Below, in pieces: positions 1 to 8,452 of a stretch of DNA of 64,000 nucleotides (its first letter is position 1; each line of letters starts with the position of its first letter). Source of the stretch: Thiemannella venezuelensis. GTDB taxonomy: Bacteria > Actinomycetota > Actinomycetes > Streptosporangiales > Streptosporangiaceae. Where the stretch lies: the NCBI RefSeq assembly GCF_014203605.1, contig NZ_JACHJJ010000003.1, positions 389,040 to 453,039 on the forward strand. The letters run 5' to 3'. The position numbers and the translations under genes are program-made. The notes under the pieces are model-generated. The model was not told the origin of the DNA. It did not search any database and saw only the letters and a list, made by a program, of their open reading frames with translations.

Positions 1-2754
1 GGCCGCCTCGACCGCGTCTCCGCTCGCCTTGGTCTCGTCGACCAGCTCCACCCCGGCGTAGTCGTCGAAGTCGGCGGCCCGGACCGTCCGGGTCAGGTCG
101 CGGGCGGGGATGCGCTCGCCGTCCACCCGGATCGTCGTGCGCTGGCGGATCCGGTCGGAGGCGGAGCCGACGAGCACGTCGTGGGTGGACCCCTCGACCG
201 CGAAGCGGTTGCGGGTCACGTCCCACAGCGCCAGGTCGGCGGTCTTCACCCGGAACGTCACCGTCTTCGACTCGCCCGGGGCGAGGCTCACCCGCTCGAA
301 CCCGCGCAGCTGCTTGACCGGCTGCTCCACCCGCGAGGCGTGCTGGTGGGTGTAGAGCTGCACGACCTCGTCCCCGGCGCGCGATCCTGTGTTGGTCACC
401 TTCACGCTCACCCGGTGGCCGTCGCCGTCGCGCACCGCGCGGAGCCCCTGGTACCCGAACGTGGTGTAGCTCAGCCCGTGGCCGAAGGCGTAGAGCGGCT
501 TCTCCTTCGAGTAGAGGTAGGTCGAGCCGGTCTTGATGATGTCGTAGTCGAGGATGTCCGGCAGCCCGGTCCCGGCGCGGGGCCAGGTCTGGGTGAGGCG
601 GCCGGCCGGGTTGGCGGTGCCGTACAGGACGTCGGCGAGGGCGTGGCCGGTCTCGGCGCCCGCGTGGGTGGTCCACAGGATCGCCGGGACCTTCTCCGCC
701 AGCCGGTCGATCGTCGCCGGGTAGCTGTTCTCCAGGACCACCACGGTGCGGGGGTTGGCCGCGTGCACGGCCTCGACCAGGGCCTGCTGCCCGGCGGCGA
801 GGTTCAGGTCGGTGCGGTCGTGGGCCTCGCGGCCGTTGATGAACGGCATGCTGCCGACCACGACGACCGCCGCGTCGGCGCTCTTCGCGGCCGCGACGGC
901 CTCGTCGATCCCGCTGCGCACGGTCTCCTTCGTGAACGGGGTGGCGTTCTCGGCCGTGGTGAGCGAGAGCGTGCCGTCGGCGGCGGCCTTCACGTAGACG
1001 TTCGGCCCGAACCAGGGCTCGGCGGTCTCGTAGCCGGCGTAGCGCAGCAGCGTGGAGCCGTCGGCCCGGGTCTCCAGCGTGAACTGCTCCTGCACGAACC
1101 AGCCGGTGGGCTGGTTCTGGGTGTTGGCGAGGGTGGACCAGTTGGCGCGGCTGACGTACTTGCCGTTGGCGACGCTGCGCAGGGTCACGACGCCCTCGCC
1201 CCAGTCGAAGACGTCGAACTGCTCGGTCTCGCCCGCCGCGGCCGCCGAGAGCCTCAGGTCGCCGCCCGCGCCGGTCGGGGCGGTGAGGTACTTTCCGCCG
1301 GCCTTGAGCGCGATCCGGTCGACGCCCTCGGTGTCGACCGTGCCCGCGGCCCGCTCCCTGATCCCGTCGAGCGGGGTGACCTGGTACGGCAGCGCGCCGG
1401 AGTACCAGTCGGTGTAGAGGGTCCTGGCGAGCGGGCCGACGACCGCGACCTTCGCGGAGGGGTCGAGCGGGAGCGTCCCCCGGGACTTCCCGGAGCCCCT
1501 CCCGGGGTCCTCCCCGCCGGAGTCCTCGAGCAGGCCGGAGTTCTTGAGCAGGACCGTCGCCTCGGTGGCGGCCCGACGGTTCAGCGCGCGGTGCGCGGGG
1601 CTGTCCACCACGGCCTTGGTGATCTTCCCGTACGGCCCGCCGTCCGGGTCGAACTCGCCCAGCCGGAACCGCACGCCGAGGATGTTGCGCACCGCCCGGT
1701 CGATGTCGGCCTCGGTGAGCAGGCCCTGCTCCAGCGCCGCGTTGACCGAGGCGACGGTCGGGGCACCGTTGGTGTTGTCCACGGTGAAGCTGTCCACCCC
1801 GGCCTTGACCATCGCGGCGGCGGCCTCGGGCTGGGTGGCGAAGTAGCGCTGCGAGCCGGTGAGGTTGTTCGGGCCGCCGGCGTCGGAGACGTTGAACAGG
1901 GCGCGGTCCGTCCACCTCCGCACGCTCGCGTTGAGGTCGGTGACCGTGGCGGGGCGGCCGTTGACCAGGTTGTAGGAGGTCATCACTCCGGTGGCGGCGT
2001 CGGCCGAGATCGCGGCCCGGAACGCCGGGAGCTCGTACTCCTGCATGACCCTCGGGCGCAGGCTGGAGTTGGCGGTGTCCCGGCGGATCTCGTTGTTGTT
2101 GGCCATGAAGTGCTTGAGCACCGGGGCGGCCTTGAGGTGGTCGGGGTCGTCGCCCTGGACGCCCCTGCCGTACGCGGTGGAGATGGCCCCGGTGAGCAGC
2201 GGGTCCTCGGAGTAGCCCTCCTCGTTGCGGCCCCAGCGCGGGTCGCGCAGCAGGTTGACCACGGGCGCCCAGAGCTGCAGGCCCCACACACGCGGGTTCT
2301 CGGCGTGGTGGCCGCGGGCCTCGTCGCCGACGGCGGAGCCGACCCGCCTGACGAGGTCCGGGTTCCAGGTACTGGCCAGGCCGACGGCCTGCGGGAAGAC
2401 CGTACCCCTGGCGGTGACGACGTTGCCGCCGTCGTCGACGTCGGTGGACCAGGCGACGCCGTGCAGGGCCTCGGTTCCGGTCTTGAACAGGCCGATGCCG
2501 AGCCGGTCCACGGCGGGCTGGTACTGGTGGAGCCAGGAGACCTTCTCCGCCAGGGTCAGCCGGCCGAGCAGGTCGTCGATCCGCTGCTGGAGCGGGAGCG
2601 CGGGGTCGCGGAAGGGGTACTCGGCGCCCGCCTGCGCCGGGGCCGCGCCCAGCCCGAGGGCCAGGGCGAGTACGGCCGCCGCCGCCGCGGGCCTGCGGAG
2701 GGCTCTCCACGAGGAGGCGCGGGACGGCCTGCGCGAAAACGCGGGTGGGGACAT
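1..2754 (-). CDS. Secreted GH3 beta-glucosidase/beta-xylosidase, partial (C-terminus off the window)
   Basis: Family 3 glycoside hydrolase that would remove beta-linked glucose or xylose outside the cell. 918 codons are visible from the ATG at 2754 and no stop is reached. A signal peptide (RRPAAAAAVLALAL core, cut near AAPAQA) is followed by the barrel domain (about 50-370) with KHFMANNNE and VSDAGG; Asp291 in VSDAGG is the probable nucleophile. The second GH3 domain is interrupted at about 470-590 by a fascin-like beta-trefoil segment (LRSVANGKYVS). Then come a fibronectin-III-like domain (FGHGLSYTTF) and what looks like the start of a family 6 carbohydrate-binding module (DFDDYAGVELVDE). 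There is no Shine-Dalgarno; a 12-base tandem repeat sits just before the ATG. It has its own operator and is separated from the transporter operon by a strong terminator. Substrate specificity cannot be read from sequence. Confidence 0.93.
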   Translation of the reverse strand, partial: MSPPAFSRRPSRASSWRALRRPAAAAAVLALALGLGAAPAQAGAEYPFRDPALPLQQRIDDLLGRLTLAEKVSWLHQYQPAVDRLGIGLFKTGTEALHGVAWSTDVDDGGNVVTARGTVFPQAVGLASTWNPDLVRRVGSAVGDEARGHHAENPRVWGLQLWAPVVNLLRDPRWGRNEEGYSEDPLLTGAISTAYGRGVQGDDPDHLKAAPVLKHFMANNNEIRRDTANSSLRPRVMQEYELPAFRAAISADAATGVMTSYNLVNGRPATVTDLNASVRRWTDRALFNVSDAGGPNNLTGSQRYFATQPEAAAAMVKAGVDSFTVDNTNGAPTVASVNAALEQGLLTEADIDRAVRNILGVRFRLGEFDPDGGPYGKITKAVVDSPAHRALNRRAATEATVLLKNSGLLEDSGGEDPGRGSGKSRGTLPLDPSAKVAVVGPLARTLYTDWYSGALPYQVTPLDGIRERAAGTVDTEGVDRIALKAGGKYLTAPTGAGGDLRLSAAAAGETEQFDVFDWGEGVVTLRSVANGKYVSRANWSTLANTQNQPTGWFVQEQFTLETRADGSTLLRYAGYETAEPWFGPNVYVKAAADGTLSLTTAENATPFTKETVRSGIDEAVAAAKSADAAVVVVGSMPFINGREAHDRTDLNLAAGQQALVEAVHAANPRTVVVLENSYPATIDRLAEKVPAILWTTHAGAETGHALADVLYGTANPAGRLTQTWPRAGTGLPDILDYDIIKTGSTYLYSKEKPLYAFGHGLSYTTFGYQGLRAVRDGDGHRVSVKVTNTGSRAGDEVVQLYTHQHASRVEQPVKQLRGFERVSLAPGESKTVTFRVKTADLALWDVTRNRFAVEGSTHDVLVGSASDRIRQRTTIRVDGERIPARDLTRTVRAADFDDYAGVELVDETKASGDAVEAA

Positions 2755-2764
2755 CAGGGGAGAA

Positions 2765-2812
2765 GTGCGGGGGGACGTGCGGGGGGACGTGCGGGGGGAC
2801 GTGCGGGGGGAC
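2765..2812. repeat. Four perfect tandem copies of a 12-base unit before the GH3 start codon
   Basis: GTGCGGGGGGAC is repeated four times without a mismatch, ending 10 bases before the GH3 ATG. In the GH3 messenger this becomes a C-rich leader that takes the place of a ribosome binding site. Copy number could change by slippage and would alter leader length but not reading frame. Confidence 0.9.
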
Positions 2813-2833
2813 ACTGCGCCTCCAGGTCGGGGG

Positions 2834-2847
2834 TCGAAGCGCTTCGA
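2834..2847. promoter_or_regulatory. LacI-family-type operator palindrome upstream of GH3
   Basis: TCGAAGCGCTTCGA is a perfect 14-base palindrome with the central GC step typical of LacI-family sugar-repressor operators. It lies 80 bases upstream of the GH3 ATG and before the terminator of the next operon, so it can only serve GH3. The regulator is not in this window. Confidence 0.6.
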
Positions 2848-2854
2848 TTCGCTA

Positions 2855-2900
2855 CCGGGACCGGCGGCCTCTCCCCCGATGGACAGGCCGCCGGTCCCGG
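2855..2900 (-). terminator. Terminator of the sugar ABC transporter operon
   Basis: A perfect 16-base-pair stem (arms CCGGGACCGGCGGCCT and its complement, 14-base loop) begins 4 bases after the stop codon of the last permease gene. It is GC-rich without a clear T run, as is usual in this genome. Confidence 0.85.
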
Positions 2901-2903
2901 GGC

Positions 2904-3719
2904 CTACTTGATCGCTCCCACGGTCACGCCGCGGGTGAGGGTGCGCTGGAAGATCAGGAAGAAGACGACGGCCGGGAGCACGCCGAGCAGCGCCGAGGCG
3001 CTCGACATGGTCGCGTCCATCATCTTGTCGCCCTGCAGCACGCCCAGCGCGACGGGGACGGTCTGGTTCTCGTTGGAGACGAGGAAGACCAGCGGGAGGA
3101 AGAACTCGTTCCAGGTCCAGATGAAGAAGAAGATCAGCAGCACGGAGAGGGTCGGACGGCTGACCGGGACCACGATCCGCCAGAGCGCCCGCCACTTCCC
3201 GGCCCCGTCGATCGCGGCGGCCTCCAGGATCTCGTGCGGGAAGCGGCCGAGCACCGAGGAGAGCAGGTAGGTCCCGAACGCGCTCTGGATCACCGTGAAG
3301 ATGATGATGACTCCGAGCCGGGTGTCGTAGAGGCCCGCCTGCTTGCCCAGGTAGTACAGCGGGTAGACCAGCGCCTCCTGCGGCAGCGTGTTGGCCACCA
3401 GGAAGACGACCATGATCCAGACACGTCCCCGCACCCGGCCGATGCCCAGCGCGTAGGCGTTGAGCACCGAGAGCACCACCGCGAGCACCGCCACCGAGCC
3501 GCTGATCAGCAGGCTGTTCCAGAGCTTCCCGCCGAAGTCGACCCGGTTCCAGAACTCGGCGATCCCGTCGAGGTAGAGGCCGTCGGGCAGGCTCAGCGGC
3601 CCGTTGGCGGCGTAGTCCTCCGGGGACCGCACCGCGTTGAGGGCGACGATGGCGAACGGCACCAGCATCACGACGGCCAGTACGGCCAGCGAGACCAGGA
3701 CCGAGTATTTCCGGATCAT
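2904..3719 (-). CDS. Carbohydrate ABC transporter permease (MalG/LacG type)
   Basis: Inner-membrane permease subunit of a CUT1-type oligosaccharide importer, 271 residues, about six membrane helices. The ABC-contacting EAA loop is clear near residue 165 (EILEAAAIDGAGKWRALW). Start ATG at 3719 follows a GAGGAGCG ribosome site. It is the last gene of the operon GH95-GH31-binding protein-permease-permease and is followed at once by a strong terminator. No ATPase gene is present; CUT1 importers of actinomycetes commonly share the global ATPase MsiK encoded elsewhere, which is the likely case here. Confidence 0.93.
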   Translation of the reverse strand: MIRKYSVLVSLAVLAVVMLVPFAIVALNAVRSPEDYAANGPLSLPDGLYLDGIAEFWNRVDFGGKLWNSLLISGSVAVLAVVLSVLNAYALGIGRVRGRVWIMVVFLVANTLPQEALVYPLYYLGKQAGLYDTRLGVIIIFTVIQSAFGTYLLSSVLGRFPHEILEAAAIDGAGKWRALWRIVVPVSRPTLSVLLIFFFIWTWNEFFLPLVFLVSNENQTVPVALGVLQGDKMMDATMSSASALLGVLPAVVFFLIFQRTLTRGVTVGAIK

Positions 3720-3750
3720 CGAACGCTCCTCGGGAGCAGCGGGCAGGGGG

Positions 3751-4695
3751 TCATGAGTCCCGCTCCTCGTTGTCCTGCACCCGCAGGAAGAACACCGTGA
3801 CCACGATGATCACGAGGGTGAGCACGGTGGCGATCGCGGCGCCGTACCCGACGTTGGCCTTCTCGAAGAAGTTCTGGTAGCTGAAGTACGACGGCACGAG
3901 CGTGGCCCCGCCGGGGCCGCCCCGGGTGAGCACGAAGATCGGGCCGAAGACCTTGAGCGCGGCGATCGTGCAGGTCAGCAGGACGACGTAGATCTCCGGT
4001 CTGATCTGCGGGATCGTGATGTGCGCGAAGCGCCGCCACCACGAGGCCCCGTCCATCTCCGCGGCCTCGTACAGCGCGGGGTCCACCCGCTGCAGGCCCG
4101 CCATGAAGATGACGACCGGATAGCCGATCTGGAACCACACCATGATCAGCATCACGCTGGGCAGCGCCCAGTCCGGGTCGCCGAGCCAGCTCCGCGGTTC
4201 CATGCCGAACAGCCCGAGGAAGGCGTTGAGCGCGCCGAACCGGGGGTGCATGATCCACCCCCAGACGATCCCGGCGATGGCGACCGGGAGCACCTGCGGC
4301 AGGTAGTAGGCGGCCCGCAGCACGCTCGCCGTACGGGGGCCGAACTTCTTGCCCACGTAGTCGAAGAGCGTCGCCGCCAGGACCAGCCCGACGACCGTGG
4401 GCACGATCGCCATCGCCACGATCAGTGCGACGTTGTTGCGGAACGACGACCAGAACCGCTCGTCGGCCAGCAGCCGCGTGTAGTTGTCGAGCCCGAGCCA
4501 CCTCGGGTCGCCGATCCCCTGCCACCGGGTGAAGGAGATCCCGATGTTCATCAGGAGCGGTACCACGATCACCGCGGTGAACAGCACTGCGCTGGGCAGC
4601 AGGAACACCCGGTAGCCACCGCTGCGCCGGCGCCGGGGGCGCGGCTCCGGCTCGCGGGCCGCCTTCGGCCGCGCGGCCGGAGCGTGCACTGCCAT
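3751..4695 (-). CDS. Carbohydrate ABC transporter permease (MalF type)
   Basis: Second inner-membrane subunit of the same importer, 314 residues. A basic N-terminus (ARPKAAREPEPRPRRRR) precedes six predicted helices, and the EAA loop reads YEAAEMDGASWWRRF with the conserved downstream IPQIRP. Start ATG at 4695 with GAAGAGGACAG upstream. It lies 16 bases after the binding-protein gene and 31 bases before the MalG-type gene, so all three are co-transcribed. Confidence 0.93.
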   Translation of the reverse strand: MAVHAPAARPKAAREPEPRPRRRRSGGYRVFLLPSAVLFTAVIVVPLLMNIGISFTRWQGIGDPRWLGLDNYTRLLADERFWSSFRNNVALIVAMAIVPTVVGLVLAATLFDYVGKKFGPRTASVLRAAYYLPQVLPVAIAGIVWGWIMHPRFGALNAFLGLFGMEPRSWLGDPDWALPSVMLIMVWFQIGYPVVIFMAGLQRVDPALYEAAEMDGASWWRRFAHITIPQIRPEIYVVLLTCTIAALKVFGPIFVLTRGGPGGATLVPSYFSYQNFFEKANVGYGAAIATVLTLVIIVVTVFFLRVQDNEERDS

Positions 4696-4711
4696 CTGTC
4701 CTCTTCCGGGG

Positions 4712-6028
4712 TCAGTTGCCGATGTCGGCGAGGTTCTCCTCGTACGGCCCAGCGAGCTCGTCGAGCACCTCGGCGGGCGTCTTGCTGCCGTTGATCAGGT
4801 TCTGCACCCCGGCGACCAGCACGTCGTAGTAGCCCGGCGCGGGCCAGTCGGGATAGAACGCGAGCCCGTCGCTCCCCGAGAGCATGGTGAAGTTCTCGAT
4901 CAGTTCCTTGCTCTTGGGGTCGGTGATCGCGGCGGGGTCGGCCGCGACGGGGACGCCGCCGGAGTTGCCGAGCAGGTTCTGGATCTCCTTCTTCATCGTG
5001 ATGTCGATGAAGTCGTAGGCCAGGTCCTTGTTCTCGGCGTTCTCCGGGACGACCCAGATGTTCCCGCTCGACCCGGCGCTCATGGTGTTGCCCGGCCAGA
5101 GGAACGAGCCCCACTCGAAGTCCTTGATCTCGCCGGCGAACCGCCCGTACCACCACGAGCCGGTGACCACGATCGGGTACTTGCCGCCCATGAACGACAC
5201 GCCCATGTCCTCGGCCTTGATGGCGGCCGAGTCCTTGGCGATGTAGCCCTTCTTCACCCAGTCGGCCATCGTCTCGGCCGCGTAGGTGAACTCCGGCCCG
5301 TGGAAGTCGACCTTGCCCTTGTAGAGCTGGAAGTTGTCGACCCACGGCCGCTGCGCCTTGGAGAGGGCGAGCTGGTAGAAGATCTGCTGCGCCGGGTACT
5401 CGGCACCGCCGACCGCCAGCGGGGTGACGTCCGCCTTGACGAAGGCGTCCATGGCCGCGGTGAACTCGTCGAAGGTCTTCGGCACCTCGACCTTGTGCTT
5501 GGCGAACAGGTCCTTGTTGTAGTAGACCATCACGTACTCGGCGTAGTTCGGCACGCCGTACCAGTTGCCCGCGCCCATGACGCCGCGCTCGTCGTACTTC
5601 GCGGTGGTCTGCAGGGACGGGCTGAGCAGCTTGTCCCAGCCCCGCTTGGCGGCCTCGGAGGTCAGGTCGGTCAGCAGCCCCTGCTTGGACAGCAGCCCGG
5701 CCGTGGCGTTGCCCTTGTTGTACTCCATGACGTCCGGGGCCTCGTCTGAGTTGAGGATCATGCCCGCCGACTGGCGGATCTGCTCGAACGCCTTCTCCTC
5801 GAACTGGACCTTCACCCCGGGGTGCGAGGCCTCGAACTGCTTGATCGCCTCGGCCCAGGCCTTGCCCATCGCGCCGTCGGCGCTCTCGTAGTGCCAGAGC
5901 TTCAGCACGCGGGGGCCGTCGGAGGCGGCGGCCTTGCCCGCCTCCGGCTCGGCGCTCCCGCAGGCGGCCGGCGCCGTGAGCATCGCCGCCGCGGCCAGCG
6001 CGGCGATGCCGGTTCTCACCTTGGACAT
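4712..6028 (-). CDS. Extracellular sugar-binding lipoprotein (family 1)
   Basis: Substrate-capture component of the importer, 438 residues, expected to be anchored outside the membrane. The N-terminus has a basic start, a hydrophobic stretch and a lipobox-like site TAPAACGS (Cys about residue 23; the proline at -3 is unusual). The family 1 fold shows in LKLWHYESADG, APDVMEYNKGN and the C-terminal FYPDWPAPGYYDV segment. Location between GH31 and the permease genes points to an oligosaccharide that GH31 and GH95 then trim inside the cell, such as a xyloglucan fragment (inference). Confidence 0.92.
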   Translation of the reverse strand: MSKVRTGIAALAAAAMLTAPAACGSAEPEAGKAAASDGPRVLKLWHYESADGAMGKAWAEAIKQFEASHPGVKVQFEEKAFEQIRQSAGMILNSDEAPDVMEYNKGNATAGLLSKQGLLTDLTSEAAKRGWDKLLSPSLQTTAKYDERGVMGAGNWYGVPNYAEYVMVYYNKDLFAKHKVEVPKTFDEFTAAMDAFVKADVTPLAVGGAEYPAQQIFYQLALSKAQRPWVDNFQLYKGKVDFHGPEFTYAAETMADWVKKGYIAKDSAAIKAEDMGVSFMGGKYPIVVTGSWWYGRFAGEIKDFEWGSFLWPGNTMSAGSSGNIWVVPENAENKDLAYDFIDITMKKEIQNLLGNSGGVPVAADPAAITDPKSKELIENFTMLSGSDGLAFYPDWPAPGYYDVLVAGVQNLINGSKTPAEVLDELAGPYEENLADIGN

Positions 6029-6103
6029 CGTTCTCTCTTCCTGTGGGGGGTTCCCCGAGATCTCTGGTGGCGGGCGCCGCGCCCCGGTCCGCCCGCGGCC
6101 GGG

Positions 6104-8437
6104 CTACCGGCCGGCGGCCTGCTCGGCGCCCGCGATCCGCGCGGGACCGTCCACGCGGATCCCGTCGGCGGTCACGGTGACGGTGGTGTCGCCGTCGACG
6201 TCGGAGATCACCGCGGTCCCGGTCGCGGTGCCGTACCCGACGAGGGTGATCTCCCCGAACGGGCCGTCGCCGACCGCCTGGCCGGGCTCGGCGAGGACGG
6301 GGATCAGCGCGCCGTGCCGGACGAACAGCGGGATCTCGGCCAGCGGCGCCGAGACCGTGATGTACCGCCCGCCCGCGTGCACCTCGCCGGTCCAGTGGTC
6401 CACCCAGTCCCCGGCCGGCAGGTAGACCCGCCGGGTCCCGTCCGGGGAGGTCATCGGGGCCACCAGCAGGTCGCGGCCGAGCAGGTACTCCAGGTCGGCC
6501 TGCCAGGCGACCGGGTCGTCCGGGTGGTCCACGCACAGGGCCCGCATCATCGGCGCGCCGGTCCGCGCGGCCTCGACGGCGGCGGTGTAGAGGTACGGCA
6601 TGAGCCGGTAGCGCAGTTTCAGCGCGGCCACGGCCTCGGCCTCCACCTCGGGGAACTCCCACGGCTCCCGGCTGGTGGTGCCGTGCAGCCGCAGCAGCGG
6701 GGAGAAGGCGCCGAACTGGGTCCAGCGGACGTAGAGGTCGTCGGTGGGGCGGCCGGTGAAGCCGCCCGCGTCGTGGCTCCAGAACGGGATGCCGGACAGG
6801 CCGTGGGCCAGGCCGCCGCGCAGGGTGCTGCCCATCGCGGGGTAGCCGGTGTAGGTGTCGCCGCTCCACTGGGCCGAGTGCCGCTGCCCGCCGAGGAACG
6901 ACGAGCGCGCCCAGACCATGCCGTGCCCGGTGGCCTCGCGGGTCACCTCGGAGACCACGTCGTTGAAGAGCAGCGTGTAGACGTTGTGCAGGTCGGTCCC
7001 GGTCATGCCGTTGGCCGCGACCGCGTCGTGCGGCACGCCCTCGGCGAAGTCGGTCTTGAAGACCTGCACGCCCTGCTCCAGCAGCGGGCGGAGCAGCCCG
7101 CGGAACCACTCGACGGCGGCGGGGTTGGTGAAGTCGACGATGCCGCAGGCCGGGTAGGAGCCGTGCCAGGAGTCGGCGACGTAGACCTCACCATCCTGCT
7201 TTTTCAGGAAATATCCGGCTTCGGCGGCGGCGGGGAAGGCCGGGCTCAGGTGGGAGACGTACGGGTTCATCCAGAGGCAGACCTTGAAGCCCATCTCCTT
7301 CAGCTCCGCCAGCATCCCGGCGGGGTCGGGGAAGCCGGCCTCGTCCCAGCGCAGGTCGGACCAGTGGCCGTCGGTCTGCCAGTAGGTGTCCAGGTGGAGC
7401 ACGTCGCACGGGATGCCGCGCTCGCGGATGGTCCGGGCCCGGTTCATCACCCGCTCCTGGGTGTCCACGAAGAACCCCGAGGAGATCCAGGTGCCGAACG
7501 CCCACTTCGGCGGGAGCGCCGGGCGGCAGGTCAGCCTGTCGAAGCGGTCGAGGATCTCCGGCGGGGTCGGCCCGGCGATCACGTAGTAGTCGATCAGGTC
7601 GTCCGGGACGACGATCTGCACGCAGCTGTGGGTGGACTGGCACACGTCGAACTCCACCGGCGCGCCGCTGTCGACCAGCACGCCGTACCCCCGGCTGGAC
7701 AGGTAGAACGGCACGTTCTTGTAGGCGCGCTGGGACTCCGCGCCGAAGGCGTCGAAGTTCCACATGACCGGCCGCTGGCCGCGCTTGTCGAGCGGGGTGA
7801 ACGACTCGCCGAAGCCGGTGAACGCCTCGTCGGCGGGGGCTGCGAAGCTCTCGTGGTACCCGGCGACCCCGCCGCCGGCGAGCGAGCGGCCGAACGGGAG
7901 CGTGCGCAGCCGGCCGCTGATGTCGGTGTGGCCCGGGTCCTGCTCCAGCAGGGTCCGCCCGGCGGCGTCGGTGAAGCGCAGGTGCCACGGGGAGAGGGTG
8001 ATCTCCGCCCGGACCGCGCCCGCGTCGACCACGATCGTCCCGGGCGCCTCCGGCCCGCCGCCACCCGGGGCCCCGGCGGCGCCGCCCGCGCGGGCGGACA
8101 CCTCGCCGCTCCCTCCGGCCGTGCCGAGGCCCTCCACCCGCGCCCCGGCGAACGTGCCCGGGGTGACCATGGAGATCGCCCGGGCCGACCGGGTCCGCGC
8201 GTCGGCGTCCTGGCCGAGCCGTACCCGGATCACTCCCTCTCCCGCCGCACCCACCTGGACCACCAGGGTCTCCCCGGCCGAGGTCGAGGCCTTCAGGGTG
8301 ACCCCGGCCTCGTCGGCCGCCACCGGCTCCGCCGCCGTCAGCGCCGACAGCCCGCCCTCGCCGTGCGAGCGCACGGGCAACTCCGGCGGGTCTGCGACGA
8401 AGTACTCGTGCGCGATCAGAGGGGGACGGTAGGGCAT
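6104..8437 (-). CDS. GH31 alpha-xylosidase (YicI-like)
   Basis: Cytoplasmic family 31 hydrolase, 777 residues, expected to remove alpha-xylose from the non-reducing end of imported oligosaccharides. The nucleophile lies in VFKTDFAEG (Asp463) and the acid/base in SAQWSGDTYTGY (Asp527). FWSHDAGGF, SPLLRLHGTTSREPWEF and MMRALCVDHPDD resemble E. coli YicI more than the alpha-glucosidase branch, supporting xylosidase over glucosidase activity. There is no signal peptide. The gene follows GH95 by 15 bases and precedes the binding protein by 75 bases. A second XylR-like AT-rich element overlaps the end of GH95, so this gene may also have an internal promoter. Confidence 0.9.
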   Translation of the reverse strand: MPYRPPLIAHEYFVADPPELPVRSHGEGGLSALTAAEPVAADEAGVTLKASTSAGETLVVQVGAAGEGVIRVRLGQDADARTRSARAISMVTPGTFAGARVEGLGTAGGSGEVSARAGGAAGAPGGGGPEAPGTIVVDAGAVRAEITLSPWHLRFTDAAGRTLLEQDPGHTDISGRLRTLPFGRSLAGGGVAGYHESFAAPADEAFTGFGESFTPLDKRGQRPVMWNFDAFGAESQRAYKNVPFYLSSRGYGVLVDSGAPVEFDVCQSTHSCVQIVVPDDLIDYYVIAGPTPPEILDRFDRLTCRPALPPKWAFGTWISSGFFVDTQERVMNRARTIRERGIPCDVLHLDTYWQTDGHWSDLRWDEAGFPDPAGMLAELKEMGFKVCLWMNPYVSHLSPAFPAAAEAGYFLKKQDGEVYVADSWHGSYPACGIVDFTNPAAVEWFRGLLRPLLEQGVQVFKTDFAEGVPHDAVAANGMTGTDLHNVYTLLFNDVVSEVTREATGHGMVWARSSFLGGQRHSAQWSGDTYTGYPAMGSTLRGGLAHGLSGIPFWSHDAGGFTGRPTDDLYVRWTQFGAFSPLLRLHGTTSREPWEFPEVEAEAVAALKLRYRLMPYLYTAAVEAARTGAPMMRALCVDHPDDPVAWQADLEYLLGRDLLVAPMTSPDGTRRVYLPAGDWVDHWTGEVHAGGRYITVSAPLAEIPLFVRHGALIPVLAEPGQAVGDGPFGEITLVGYGTATGTAVISDVDGDTTVTVTADGIRVDGPARIAGAEQAAGR

Positions 8438-8452
8438 GGGTGCTCCAGCGCT

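Noticed and set aside
2765..2812. CRISPR-like array
   Set aside because: The units are directly adjacent with no spacers; it is a simple tandem repeat.
181..3270. A 1029-codon open frame on the plus strand
   Set aside because: It is the antisense shadow of the GH3 and permease genes; composition is Gly/Val/Arg-rich with no recognisable domain.
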